Part shown: positions 11,091-22,000 of the stretch, piece by piece
Position numbering within the stretch: the first letter of the stretch is position 1
Layout of the letters: every line of letters starts with the position of its first letter
Program-made: the position numbers and the translations under genes
Origin: Parapristionchus giblindavisi
Lineage: Eukaryota; Nematoda; Chromadorea; Rhabditida; Diplogasteridae
Reading direction: 5' to 3'
DNA: 64,000 nucleotides
Assembly: GCA_943737045.1 (NCBI GenBank)
Contig: CALSFV010000106.1
Location: 124,001 to 188,000 of the forward strand
Notes under the pieces: model-generated
What the model saw: only the letters and a program-made list of their open reading frames with translations
Database searches by the model: none
Told to the model about the DNA's origin: nothing

Positions 11091-12457
11091 CCGTATAAAA
11101 TGTACTTGCATTAGGGTTGCAGGAACGAGGGCGAATAATTCGTGCCCTTTGTCAGTCGCTTCCCTTATCTCTCGGCAATTCGTTTGAGACGCGCCCTCTC
11201 TCCCCTTCCCTTCGAAGAATTCGACACACTTGCCAATCGGAACGAATAGTTCGGGACAGACCGAATTATTCGCACTCTCTCACTCTCTCGTATCCTTTCT
11301 CGACCCTCCCTCCTCTCCCTCCGCCTCGTCCCCCAATGAGACACGTTTCAAGAGATGGCTAATTCCTCTCGCATCTGAGAGCATAGCAGTCAACAGCAAA
11401 ATTGTAGCTCACATCATCCCCCTTCTGATTCAATTTTGAAAAAGTCGATACGATAACCACGAACAAAATTACATCCGTTCTACGAATTCAGGGGGAAATT
11501 TTAATTATTCATTGTAGCCATGAATCTTATTCCATTACTCCGTCTTACTCCACATTGCTTTATCATTCTTTACATAAGTAATTACACAAAAACAAAAACA
11601 AGTAAATGGGAAGAGATAGTCACGAAAAAATGCATATCTACTCTAGTCTAATCTGAACAATAATATTTCAAAATATTGAAATGAACAATATTTCAAAATG
11701 TATCGGATGGGAACTCAGCGGTCATTTTATGACAATTTTTTGGCTGATCATGAGTATGTCAGTCCGATATTTTAAAATGTAATAGATGAGAACTCAGCGG
11801 GCATTTTATACCAGATTTTGAGCTGATCACGAGTAGATCAGTCAGATATTTACGTGATGTTTTTGTTTTAGTGTAATTACTTCTGTAAAGAATGATAAAT
11901 CAATATGGATGCAATTCTACACCTTTTGAATGATCGGTTTCAACTAACTACGATAGTAGGACATATTTCATCTTGACACAGTAGAACGGATGTAATTTTG
12001 TTCGTGGTCATCGTATCGACTTTTCCAAAAATGAATCAGAACGGAAGTGATATGAGCTGCAACTTTGCTGTTGACTGCTTAGCTCGCGAGGGGAATTAGC
12101 CATCTGTTGAAATGTGTCTCATTGGGGGACTAGGCGGAGGGAAAGAAGGGAGGGTCGAGAAAGGATACGAGAGAGTGAGATAGTGCGAATAATTCGGTCT
12201 GTCCCGAACTATTCGTTCCGTCTGGCAGGTGTGTCAAATTCTTTGAAGGGAAAGGGGATAGAGGGTGAGAGATGGGAAAGGGGTGCGAATAATTCGAATT
12301 CGAATTCGAACCGGCAACCCTAACTTGCATAATTGCATTGCTATTGCTGCTAAACAGAGGAAGAACTATCGATTAACTCTCCACTCTTTCCTCCTTTCCT
12401 TCCTCGCTCTCTCTGATCTACTTACTCTCACCAAATAAACAGGTGTATTTTATACGG
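11091..12457. mobile_element. Small TIR element (CCGTATAAAAT ends) split by a later hAT-like insertion
   Basis: Ends CCGTATAAAATGTACTTG (11091) and CAGGTGTATTTTATACGG (12440-12457) are imperfect inverted repeats. Removing the nested 1211-bp element and one 8-bp duplication leaves about 148 bp. A related copy with the same ends lies at 61443-61650, and a fragment begins at 44299. The right arm of the large palindrome (around 17085-17100) lacks the insertion. The target duplication could not be read with confidence. Confidence 0.75.
11112..12322. mobile_element. hAT-type foldback element nested in the small TIR element
   Basis: Ends TAGGGTTGC...GCAACCCTA are flanked by a perfect 8-bp duplication ACTTGCAT (11104-11111 and 12323-12330). 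End sequence and 8-bp duplication are the hAT signature. The arms (about 11112-11500 and 11980-12322) are inverted copies. The interior holds a direct ~75-bp repeat (around 11700-11775 and 11776-11850) containing AACTCAGCGG. No transposase is present, so it is non-autonomous. Confidence 0.85.
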
Positions 12458-14841
12458 TTAATGTTAGGTATTGTTTTTTGAAATGAGTTTAATTTTTACA
12501 TCATTATTTTTTTTCTAATTGACTGCAAATGCTAAATTGTAAGATTCATTGTATCAAGAAAAGATGTCATCAGGTATACTGAAGTTTTAGATTACACCTC
12601 CACTTGTATTCTTTATAGTATCTCTAAGGTATGCACTTTACTTACTTTATCGTTCTTTATCCTCACTTGTTGTAGTTTTGGCAGACTGCAGTAATCGTCC
12701 GTTTAAAAAATATTGTTTTTCCTTCTTCCATAAATAAATATTAAATCTCGTTGAACAAAACACTGCTATGATAAGATACACTTAAAAATGTTTATGGTAA
12801 TTTTGGAAATAAATTCAGTTCACGTCAAGTGAAATATGGCAAAGATACTTCTTCAGCTGTATCGATGAGAGGAAGAACACGTTAAAGATGTAGTGTTTCT
12901 CTAATTAAAATCTCCAGCCGACCAATCGGCCAGAGTGATTGTCTAGCGTGGTATCCACTCGAACTATTGTATGATACGTCAAATTATCTACATAAACTCT
13001 CTAAAGTCCGTCCTTATACTCCGATATGTAGCTCCGCCCATTTTTTATTAGCCCTATGTACATAGTGATTCTGACTCCACCTATTTAACTTCGCGGGCTT
13101 GGACACCGCTTGCAAACAGTACATCACCCAAAATCTTTATTCATTTAAAAAAGTCTTCGAGGAAATATTCGTCACACTTCAAAGTTGCCCATCTACGTTT
13201 AGACGTCCGTGGAGTAGATTCGCCATCCCGATGATGACACCCTTCCTCGGACGACGACCTCATAGACGATTCTGATAATCAAGATTCACTAATATAATGA
13301 CTAAGAAACAATGAGTAAACCTGTAGGAGAGAATATCATAGCTTCAAATATTTTACAGTTTACAACATTCAACAAACTTTTTGGTCCAATTCAACGAGAC
13401 CTTTGATCTTTAAACTTTTTCAGTTTCGAGAAGGCTTTCAGATACCCAAATCATGAACGTTGGTAAACCTTGTCTACGGTCTACTAACGTTTAGTCGCTA
13501 GAGCATACGGAGGGAAGTAGTACAAGAATAAATCAATGATTTTCGTTTCTTCTTCTTTCATCGCACGGTTCATTGTTTATTCATGAATACGTATAAATAT
13601 TATTATAATTATTATGATCAAAGAATGCGGATTGGTCTAGAAAAAAACAGATGCTGTTTATCAAATTCACACTGACAATGAGAATTTTCCACTTCATCTC
13701 TCTCCGCAAATATCGATTGATCTTGTCCATTTGTATGCATAATCTCGTGCACGCAAGAGACTATCAATGTGATCTACTATCTATAGGAATCAGACATATA
13801 AGATCAAGACTATCGATTGATCTACCGTAACCCTGTCTGCAGTATCACATCAATATGCATATGTACAAAATGGCCTTGCTAGTTGCTCATTAATATACAG
13901 TGGAAATATATCGTACGTATGGTATGAGGAGTGACAATTATGGTAAGGAAAGAAGTACTATAGTATGAATGAGAGATGTCTACGGTATTAGGCATTACGG
14001 TATTAGGGCTAATACAGGATACCCATGCAAAAAACGTGAAAACTAATCTGTCCACGAAGGAGTAAACCCTACTATATCCAGCCGTACAAGGAGTAAACCC
14101 GGTGAGCCTTATAATTGCTCGGTACCGGGAGTACCCCACGAACGGACATTTCGGGATACGGAACCGAAAGACAGAGGACTAACTAACCAACCAATTTTAG
14201 AAAGATCGATACGACTATTGTGGGGTGGGATACGGTACCTCGCTGATGGAAAAGACGTATCCCTGCGTAGATGAACAACGAATCCACATGTAGGCGAGCG
14301 TAGAGAAGTTGAGGAACAGCAAGAGGATCATCGAAGTTGTCGTTCAGCCGATGAGAGAAGACGGACATGTGGGATGAGACGATAAACTAAAATGGAATAA
14401 TGACTTATGTATATATGGACAACTACAGTAGGTGTGTATGGGTTAATACAGGATCGATATCCATGAAAAAATACGGATATGGTACCTTACCGAAGAAGAC
14501 ACATCCTTACCTAGACGAACGACGAATCCACACGTAGAAGATCGTAGAGTACAGCCTTAAGATGAGAGACATCTAGACGATCATAGCAGTCGTAGTTGAG
14601 CCGATGAGAGGAGAAGACTTGAGGAATGAACAGACAAATGATTATCAGAGTAAGGATTTTGCCTTATATGCGCATTGCCAAACCCGCTCACGCGCTCGAT
14701 GTTTACGTTCTAGAAGGATATAAAGGAATTATCTGCCCTATTCCTAGAGTGATCGAACTGAGTGCACGTGCATTCAGTCAATCAATATTCATCATTACAG
14801 AGTAGATCACTTGACTAGACTCCATCTTGTTCGATATCTCC

Positions 14842-17800
14842 ATTGATTGATTGACTGAGTGCACGCAGTTCGATAACTCTAGGAATAGGGCAGATCATTC
14901 CTTTCTCTCCTTCTAGAACGTAAACATCGAGCGCGTGAGCGGGTTTGGCAATGCGCATATAAGGCACAATCCTTACTCTGATAATCATTTGTGTGTTCAT
15001 TCCACCTTCCCGTCATCACCTCTCATCGGCCAGTCTTCTCCTCTCACCGGCTCAACTACGACTGCGATGATCGTCTAGATGTCTCTCATCTTCCGGAGTA
15101 CTCTTCACTTCTCGCCTATTGATTCGACATTCGTCTAATCAAGGATGCGTCTTCTGTAAGGTACCTTATCCGTTTTTTCATGAATATCCTGTATTAGCCA
15201 CCATACACCCCTAAGTAGAAACAGTATATTTATATACTTATAAGTCATTATTCCATTTTAGTTTATCGTCTCATCCCACATGTCCGTCTTCTCTCATCGG
15301 CTGAACGACAACTTCGATGATCCTCTTGCTGTTCCTCAACTTCTCTACGCTCGCCTACATGTGGATTCGTTGTTCATCTACGCAGGGTTACGTCTTTTCC
15401 ATCAGCGAGGTACCGTATCCCACCCCACAACAGTCGTATCGATCTTTCTGAAATTGGTTGGTTAGTTAGTCCTCTGTCTTTCGGTTCCGTATCCCGAAAT
15501 GTCCGTTCGTGGGGTACTCCCGAGCAATTATAAGGCTCAACGGGTTTACTCCTTGTACGGCTGGATATGGCTTCGTGGACAGATTAGTTTTCACGTGTTT
15601 TGCATGGTTATCCTGTATTAGCAATAATACCGTAATGCCTAATACCGTAGACATCTCTCATTCATACTATAGTACTTCTTTCCTTACCATAATTGTCACT
15701 CCTCATACCATACGTACGATATATTTCCACTGTATACTAATGAGCAACTAGCAAGGCCATTTTGTACATATGCATATTGATGTGATACCGCAGACAGGGT
15801 TACGGTAGATCAATCGATAGTCTTGATCTTATATGTCTGATTCCTATAGATAGTGGATCACATTGATAGTATCTTGCGTGCAAGAGATTATGCACACAAA
15901 TGGACAAGATCAATCGATATTTGCGGAGAGAGATGAAGTGGAACTAGTGTCTAGTAATTGATCAGAGCAGAGAGTGCATGAAAATTCTCATTGTGAGTGT
16001 GAATTTGATAAACAGCATCTGTTATTTTCTAGACCAATCCGCATTCTTTGATCATTGATTTATTCTTGTCCTACTTCCCCCCTTCTAGCGACGAAACGTT
16101 CGTAGACCGTAGACAAGATATACCAGGTTTACCAAACTGACAAAGTTCAAAGTTCAAAGGTCTCGTTAACTTGGACCAATGAGTTTGATGAATCTTGTGA
16201 ACTGTAAAGTATTTGAAGCTATGATATTCTCTCCTACAGGTTTACTCATTGTTTCTTAGTCATTATATTAGTGAATCTTCTTCATCAGAATCGTCAATGA
16301 GGTCGTCGTCCGAGGAAGGGTGTCATCATTGGGATGGCGAATGTGGACGTCTAAACGCGGATGGGCAACTTTGAAGTGTCACGAATATTTCCTCGAAGAC
16401 CTATTTAAATGAATAAAGATTTTGGTGATGTACTGTTTGCAAGCGGTGTCCAAGCCCGCGAAGTTAAATAGGTTTAGTCAGAATCACTATGTACATACGG
16501 CTAATAAAAAATGGGCGGAGCTACATATCGGAGTATAAGGACGGACTTTAGAGAGTTTATGTAGATAATTCGACGTATCATGCAATAGTTCGAGTGGATA
16601 CCACGCTGGACAATCACTCGGGCCGGTTGGTCGGCTGGAGAGTTTAATTAGAGAAACACTACATCTTTAACGTGTTCTTCCTCTCATCGATACAGCTGAT
16701 GAAGTATCGTTGCCATATTTCACTTGACGTGAACTGAATTTATTTCCAAAATTACCATAAACATTTTTAAGTGTATCTTATCATAGCAGTGTTTTGTTCA
16801 ACGAGATTTAATATTTATTTATGGAAGAAGGAAAAACAATATTTTTTTTAAACGGACGATTACTGCAGTCTGCCAAAACTATAACAAGTGAGAGTAGTGC
16901 AACGATAAAGTAAGTAAAGTGCATACCTTAGAGATACTATAAAGAATACAAGTGGAGGTGTAATCTAACACTTCAGTATCCAAGATGACATCTTTTCTTG
17001 ATACAATGAATCTTACAATTTAGAATTTGCAGTCAATTAGAATGCATTTAATGATGTAAAAATATAACTCATTGAAAAAACAATCCCAAATATTTGCAAT
17101 TTTAAGTATACTGTCACTGAGATCTGATTGAGATATTACTGTAGTTATAGAATAAATTTAATAAATTTATAGAATAATTATTTCAATTGGAATAAATTTT
17201 GCAATAGCAGCTCTATTAATTGTTAAATCATCATTATTGTTATTCTGATTTTTTTTTCGCACGTAGTCTAGCTGGCGGTGATATTGCAAGTGTTTATGAA
17301 TTCATTTAGCAGGTTATAAGAATTAATTTGAGCGTACTACATAAATTGTTCACTATATCAACTAAATCTATTTCTGGGCTCCAGATATTTTCTTTCACAG
17401 ATATTTCGACTTTTTCATATGAAATCTGTGCCAATAAAATTATTAGATCCATTTCGAATCTTTATTTTATCAAAATTATTATTTTAAAATTTAAAATTTT
17501 TTTTGTTCAGTGAAGTGATCCCCTCCCGCCACCCGTCTCAATAGTGGTTGCATATGGAGTTCAGTGCGCGCGATGACTCTCTGCGTCTCTGCCCATCGAT
17601 CTCGTCTGATCATCTGACCACTCTATCACTGATCTAGCACTGATACGGAACCACTTCCTATCTTATAATAAACACTATTGTCATTTTTGCAGACATAGAG
17701 GCAAATTGTCTTATCTTATCATTCAATTGTGCATGCTTGACACTACTTTCTTAGTTCTTCATCGTCATTATTAAGTAGGTTTTGCCCATTGTTTGAAAAA

Positions 17801-18008
17801 TTGTGGACAAAGATCAAAGATCAAAATACAAAGATCAAAGATCAAACTAGCAATATAATAAAAACCTTTGTGAACATCTCAAACATATTTAGGAGCTTTG
17901 AAAATAAGAGATTTCATCAAAAGAGGCGCTGGGGTGATGTGAGAGAGATAGCACAAGTTTTTAAAAGCGTACGCGCTCTAACCAATATGGCTTCAGCAGA
18001 ATATTTGC
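14842..18008 (-). repeat. Right arm of the large palindrome
   Basis: This is the inverted partner of 9681-14787 and lacks the nested insertions. It preserves the empty sites for the tRNA-bearing element (near 17714-17730) and for the nested pair (near 17085-17100). Confidence 0.85.
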
Positions 18009-18325
18009 TGCGGCTCCGAGAGGAATCACAGGTAAACCAAAATAAGGGAAATAAATATATGATACATTGCAAAGCTGTCTGCGGAGGTACCATAATTTTC
18101 GAAGCCCTCCCCACTGAACAGTAGGGGTCTCAAAATCAGGCCTTCCAAAAAAATTGTTGTTCATGCCTGAGGGCGAATTAAGGGCTATGACAATCATAAT
18201 ATGTTGTCAAACATCACTCGAAACTAGCATAATTTTCGCTTTTGCTTTTTTTCTTTTAGGCCACACTGTATATAGCGTGTAAAACTGTCAAGGAAACCTA
18301 TCCTGTCGTACACCATACGAAAGAG

Positions 18326-18438
18326 GAAAAATTCTGAATCAAGAAAACTTCTTTCCATGCCAAACTGTTGTCTTTTACAGCGTCCATAATTGCGTAAGTA
18401 CAAAAGTAACTTTTATTCTTATAAGATCAATACGATTT
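18326..18438 (+). repeat. Right copy of the direct repeat flanking the large palindrome
   Basis: Same orientation and about 85-90 per cent identical by eye to 8958-9066. The sequence between 18439 and 19044 is AT-rich, with no exon supported before the phospholipase start. Confidence 0.7.
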
Positions 18439-19044
18439 AAAAAAGGATGCCGGATTTTAAGGTTGATTTCTTGTTGAAATTTATCTGATTTTCTTGTTGA
18501 TTAATTGATTAGTATTTTCATGTGAATCTTGTGCAATCATTGCTTTTAGAAAAAGAAAATTAAGACATATTTATTGTTGTAAGATTTCGAAATTATTAGT
18601 ATCCCGATTGGAACTCAAGTGAATCACAATGTGAAAGCGTTGTCGATTTGATATCAGTGAACAAAGTGTGTGCTTTGCCACACTTTATCGTATTGATTCC
18701 GAATGTTTGTATTGTCAGACTATTGGCGCCTTAATAGATGCAATCTTATGGGATGACCATTTCGATTAAATGTACTTTTCTATCTAGTTTTTTTCTAACT
18801 ACAAAGATATTAGTTAATTCCATACAAAAATGTTCGTTCAAGTCTTCGCTGTTTTTCGCTGGAAGAGCGCAGACATACATTGTTCGGCATAATTACAGAG
18901 GCATGACCTCTTGCATTTCGCATAGTTACCAGGAAACCGTTGTTTATTCCGATGAGCGTAGGATCATAATACTATAACTCGTGTCAATGCGGACTTTTCT
19001 CGTTTACCCTTTTGATGGTTATCTGATCAAATCTACATTTGCAG

Positions 19045-22000
19045 ATGACATCCGGAATGAAGAAACAGGACAATAATCATGACTTCTCGTGTTACTTCGA
19101 TGATAAGAATGGAGTTTATCATGTATTTCTCATGTCTTCCGATCCTAAGAAATATCCTGATCAAGCCATTTTTACCTGCAAGGAAGTAAGGAACAGATAT
19201 CGTGAGGGTTTAGTTTTCGAGGGAGAATAAATCTTTCAAAAATAGACCAATCATAATGTTTTTCGTTCAGAAAAACAAGGCAGTCGCTCTAGCAAAACTG
19301 TTCAATCCCATGATTGACGTTTCTGAAGGTATGCAAATAAAACACGAATTATGTGGTGTGATAAAGTAACAAAAAAGTATTGAGCTAGCGTGCAAAAAAT
19401 GAGATTTCTTAGTTTTGCATGGAACAGTAAAACATTTTCCCTCAACAGAAAGGAATCAATCTGATCGTAACAGCCGCAAGGATCGTCTGATCAAATTAGC
19501 ACAGAGCCAAGAAACAGTTGGATGGGATTCGATTCATATAGCGGCTGCGTGTGGTTTCGTCAAGGCCATGAAGATGATCTGCTGTAATAATAGAGAAATG
19601 TGCGTATTTCCACGGCAATAACACGGTCTCCGGTAAAAGTCCCCTACTGACACCCTCTGACCGACTTTCATCGAAATCGGTTGCAAAACAATTTTCCTTG
19701 TGGCAGAATCGGCCGTTTTTGCTACACTTTTAGACCCGTTATAAATGTTAATTCGGTAAATACTATTCATTGTGTATTGTAGGAAGTTCAATCCAGCTTT
19801 CCTTGCCTCGAAAACCCCATTTGGATTGCTTCCTATACAGATTGCCTTGAGGCACAAACAGGCGGCGTCTATTGCATTTCTCACCAACGACACTTCGAGA
19901 ATGGAAGTCTTCAGGAACGAGGTAATACTATCTGGAATGTCATTGCCATTAATAATATTTTTTTTAAAGTACATGACCGTATTTTTGTAAGACAATTTTG
20001 AATCGAACTCGATTTGCTCAATATTGTCAAGCGCCCAAATAAAGTATTGATATCTTCCAGTATTGAATCATATTCATATGAATATTATCCATGATAGCTA
20101 TATTTAAAGTTTCCCCATTTCTTGTCGGAAAAATGTGAAACTAGATTAGATTGATTTTCTCAATAAAAACAAAGAGAAAAAATCGATTCTTCCAGGAAGG
20201 ATACAAACATATTCTATTCGAACTAGTCGGGAAGCCCTATACTAGAGACTTGGATGAGTAGGCTAATAAATTATTCAACATAATCAATTTAATAGCTATC
20301 AGGCTAATTCGTATTCTCATCGAGAGAGATCCCAACTTGATTCAACAAAAGAAAAACGGTCAAACTATATTTCATCAGCAGGAACTAAGGAAAAATGTGA
20401 GTAGCTTGATTTTTTTCGTTAATCGTACAATGATCATAACGCTCTCACAAATATTTCACAGTTAGTTGGACCTGTAAGCGAATAATAAAATTAAAGTGGA
20501 AAATATATATCTTAAATGCGCGAGATAATTGGTTGAGTGTATAAGTTTATAATTCAATTTTTATCCAAAAGTATTCCCCCCTCCCACTAATTTCAACCCA
20601 TATTAGGTCCTCTCATGCATTCTCTCCTTCTGTTCCTTCCCTTCCTTAAATGGTTACACTTCGTTTCCTCTCAATGATAATCTACAATCTCCTCTATTCA
20701 TGGCTGTATCGAATAGAAACCTCGACGCTCTCGTTTTGTTTCTGTCGTATGATGGAGATCCTAATGAGAAAGAGTCAGGAGTGACTCTCCTTGAGAGAGC
20801 TATCAAGGTTCGTCCCTTTAAAGGAATACGCCGAACAGATTTGAAACTCACCGCTCTGACAATACTCTCTCACTTTCATTGTCAACTTTTATTTTGACTC
20901 TCCTCTCTGACAACTTTCACTCGAAGGCAAATAATGTGAAAAAGAGCAGCCAAATTTCTATGCAAATTAGATATTTAATAATGTTAATAACATGTTATAT
21001 TCGTACTATATGCATGCAAACCATATATTTGTGTATTTTGAATTATTATTAACTTTGATATAAAACTTCAGATAGGTGATGTGAAAATAATCAAAGCACT
21101 GCTTTTATTTGAAGCCGATCCTTCCGTGATTGATGTCTCCTCACTGAAACGGTTTGATCTTTGATCTTTGATCTTTATTATGCTTCTTTAACACATCTTA
21201 CATTTGATCTGACTTAATTTGAAAGAAACATAATTTTCTATTTTATTATCGGCGGTTGAACCGTATGGAATCGATCTTATTTTACACGCAAACCATATAC
21301 ATCAAGGCTGAAACATATTCAAAACAACGTGCAATTGAAGTCTAAAATGTTTCAAATTCAGCATTTCAGCGATCTGCTCGAAATTTTCTCTATTGCAAAT
21401 CGACAACCATCAGAAAATAAAGTGAAGCTGACAAGTAAAATCTTTTCTCTAAATTAAATTCAGAATTTAATTAATAGAGTATGTTAAGATCGAGACAAAC
21501 TTCACTATGACCGTGCACTCGGAGTGAAGTCAGAGAAGAAATTGAATGTGATGAGTTTAGATGGAGGAGGAATCAGAGGATTGGTATTAGTTGAGGTATG
21601 TAGTACATCACGTACGAAATTTGAACATGCACCCAACTTTTTATTACTACTCACCCTGTAACAAAAAAAACGGTGTAAATAAATAAATAGCAATTAAAGA
21701 GTAAATAATATTGGTCCGTAAATTGATGAGTATACTGTAGCTTTGAATTTTTATTTTGTTCCGCACTTTATTTTATGCGTATCTTTCATATTTCAAACCA
21801 TATTTGTTATTTATATATTTTTTTGTGTCTGTAATATGTTTGAAGATCCGCGCCTGTGGCAAGAGCTTTTTTAAAATCATTTTAATAGCAACAACCAAAT
21901 TTTGTTACAGGTCGGGTAGGCTGGGCAGAAATCTTGCAACATTGTTTTAGCTCGCCTTTTACCTTCCCAATATGATGATCATAGTTGTGAGCCTACCATA

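Larger units (their letters stand above)
9681..14787 (+). repeat. Left arm of the large palindrome
   Basis: It is the inverted copy of 14842-18008. Examples: 9711-9745 against 17951-17985, 10512-10697 against 17328-17513, 13879-14139 against 15509-15751, and 14752-14787 against 14842-14880. It contains the insertions at 9948-10315, 11091-12457 and 11112-12322, which are absent from the right arm. The right arm therefore shows the pre-insertion state. Confidence 0.85.
9228..18268. mobile_element. 9-kb palindromic (foldback) element with Tc1/mariner-type ends and TA target duplication
   Basis: The left end reads CAGTGTAGCCGAAAAG at 9228. The right end is the reverse complement of CAGTGTGGCCTAAAAG ending at 18268. 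Both are flanked by TA (9226-9227 and 18269-18270), as in Tc1/mariner insertions. Inside, a left arm (~9681-14787) and right arm (~14842-18008) are near-identical inverted copies around a ~54-bp spacer. The left arm is longer only because it carries later insertions. Sequence 9463-9510 encodes a short open run beginning METPTRAAQSAISEWL, possibly the start of a degraded transposase. No intact transposase was found. Open frames of 60-86 codons in the arms occur as mirror pairs and are probably not genes. Confidence 0.75.

Noticed and set aside
13879..15751. Paired frames in the palindrome arms (13879-14139 with 15509-15751, 14183-14368 with 15280-15465)
   Set aside because: Mirror copies created by the inverted arms; short, without motifs, and interrupted differently in each arm.
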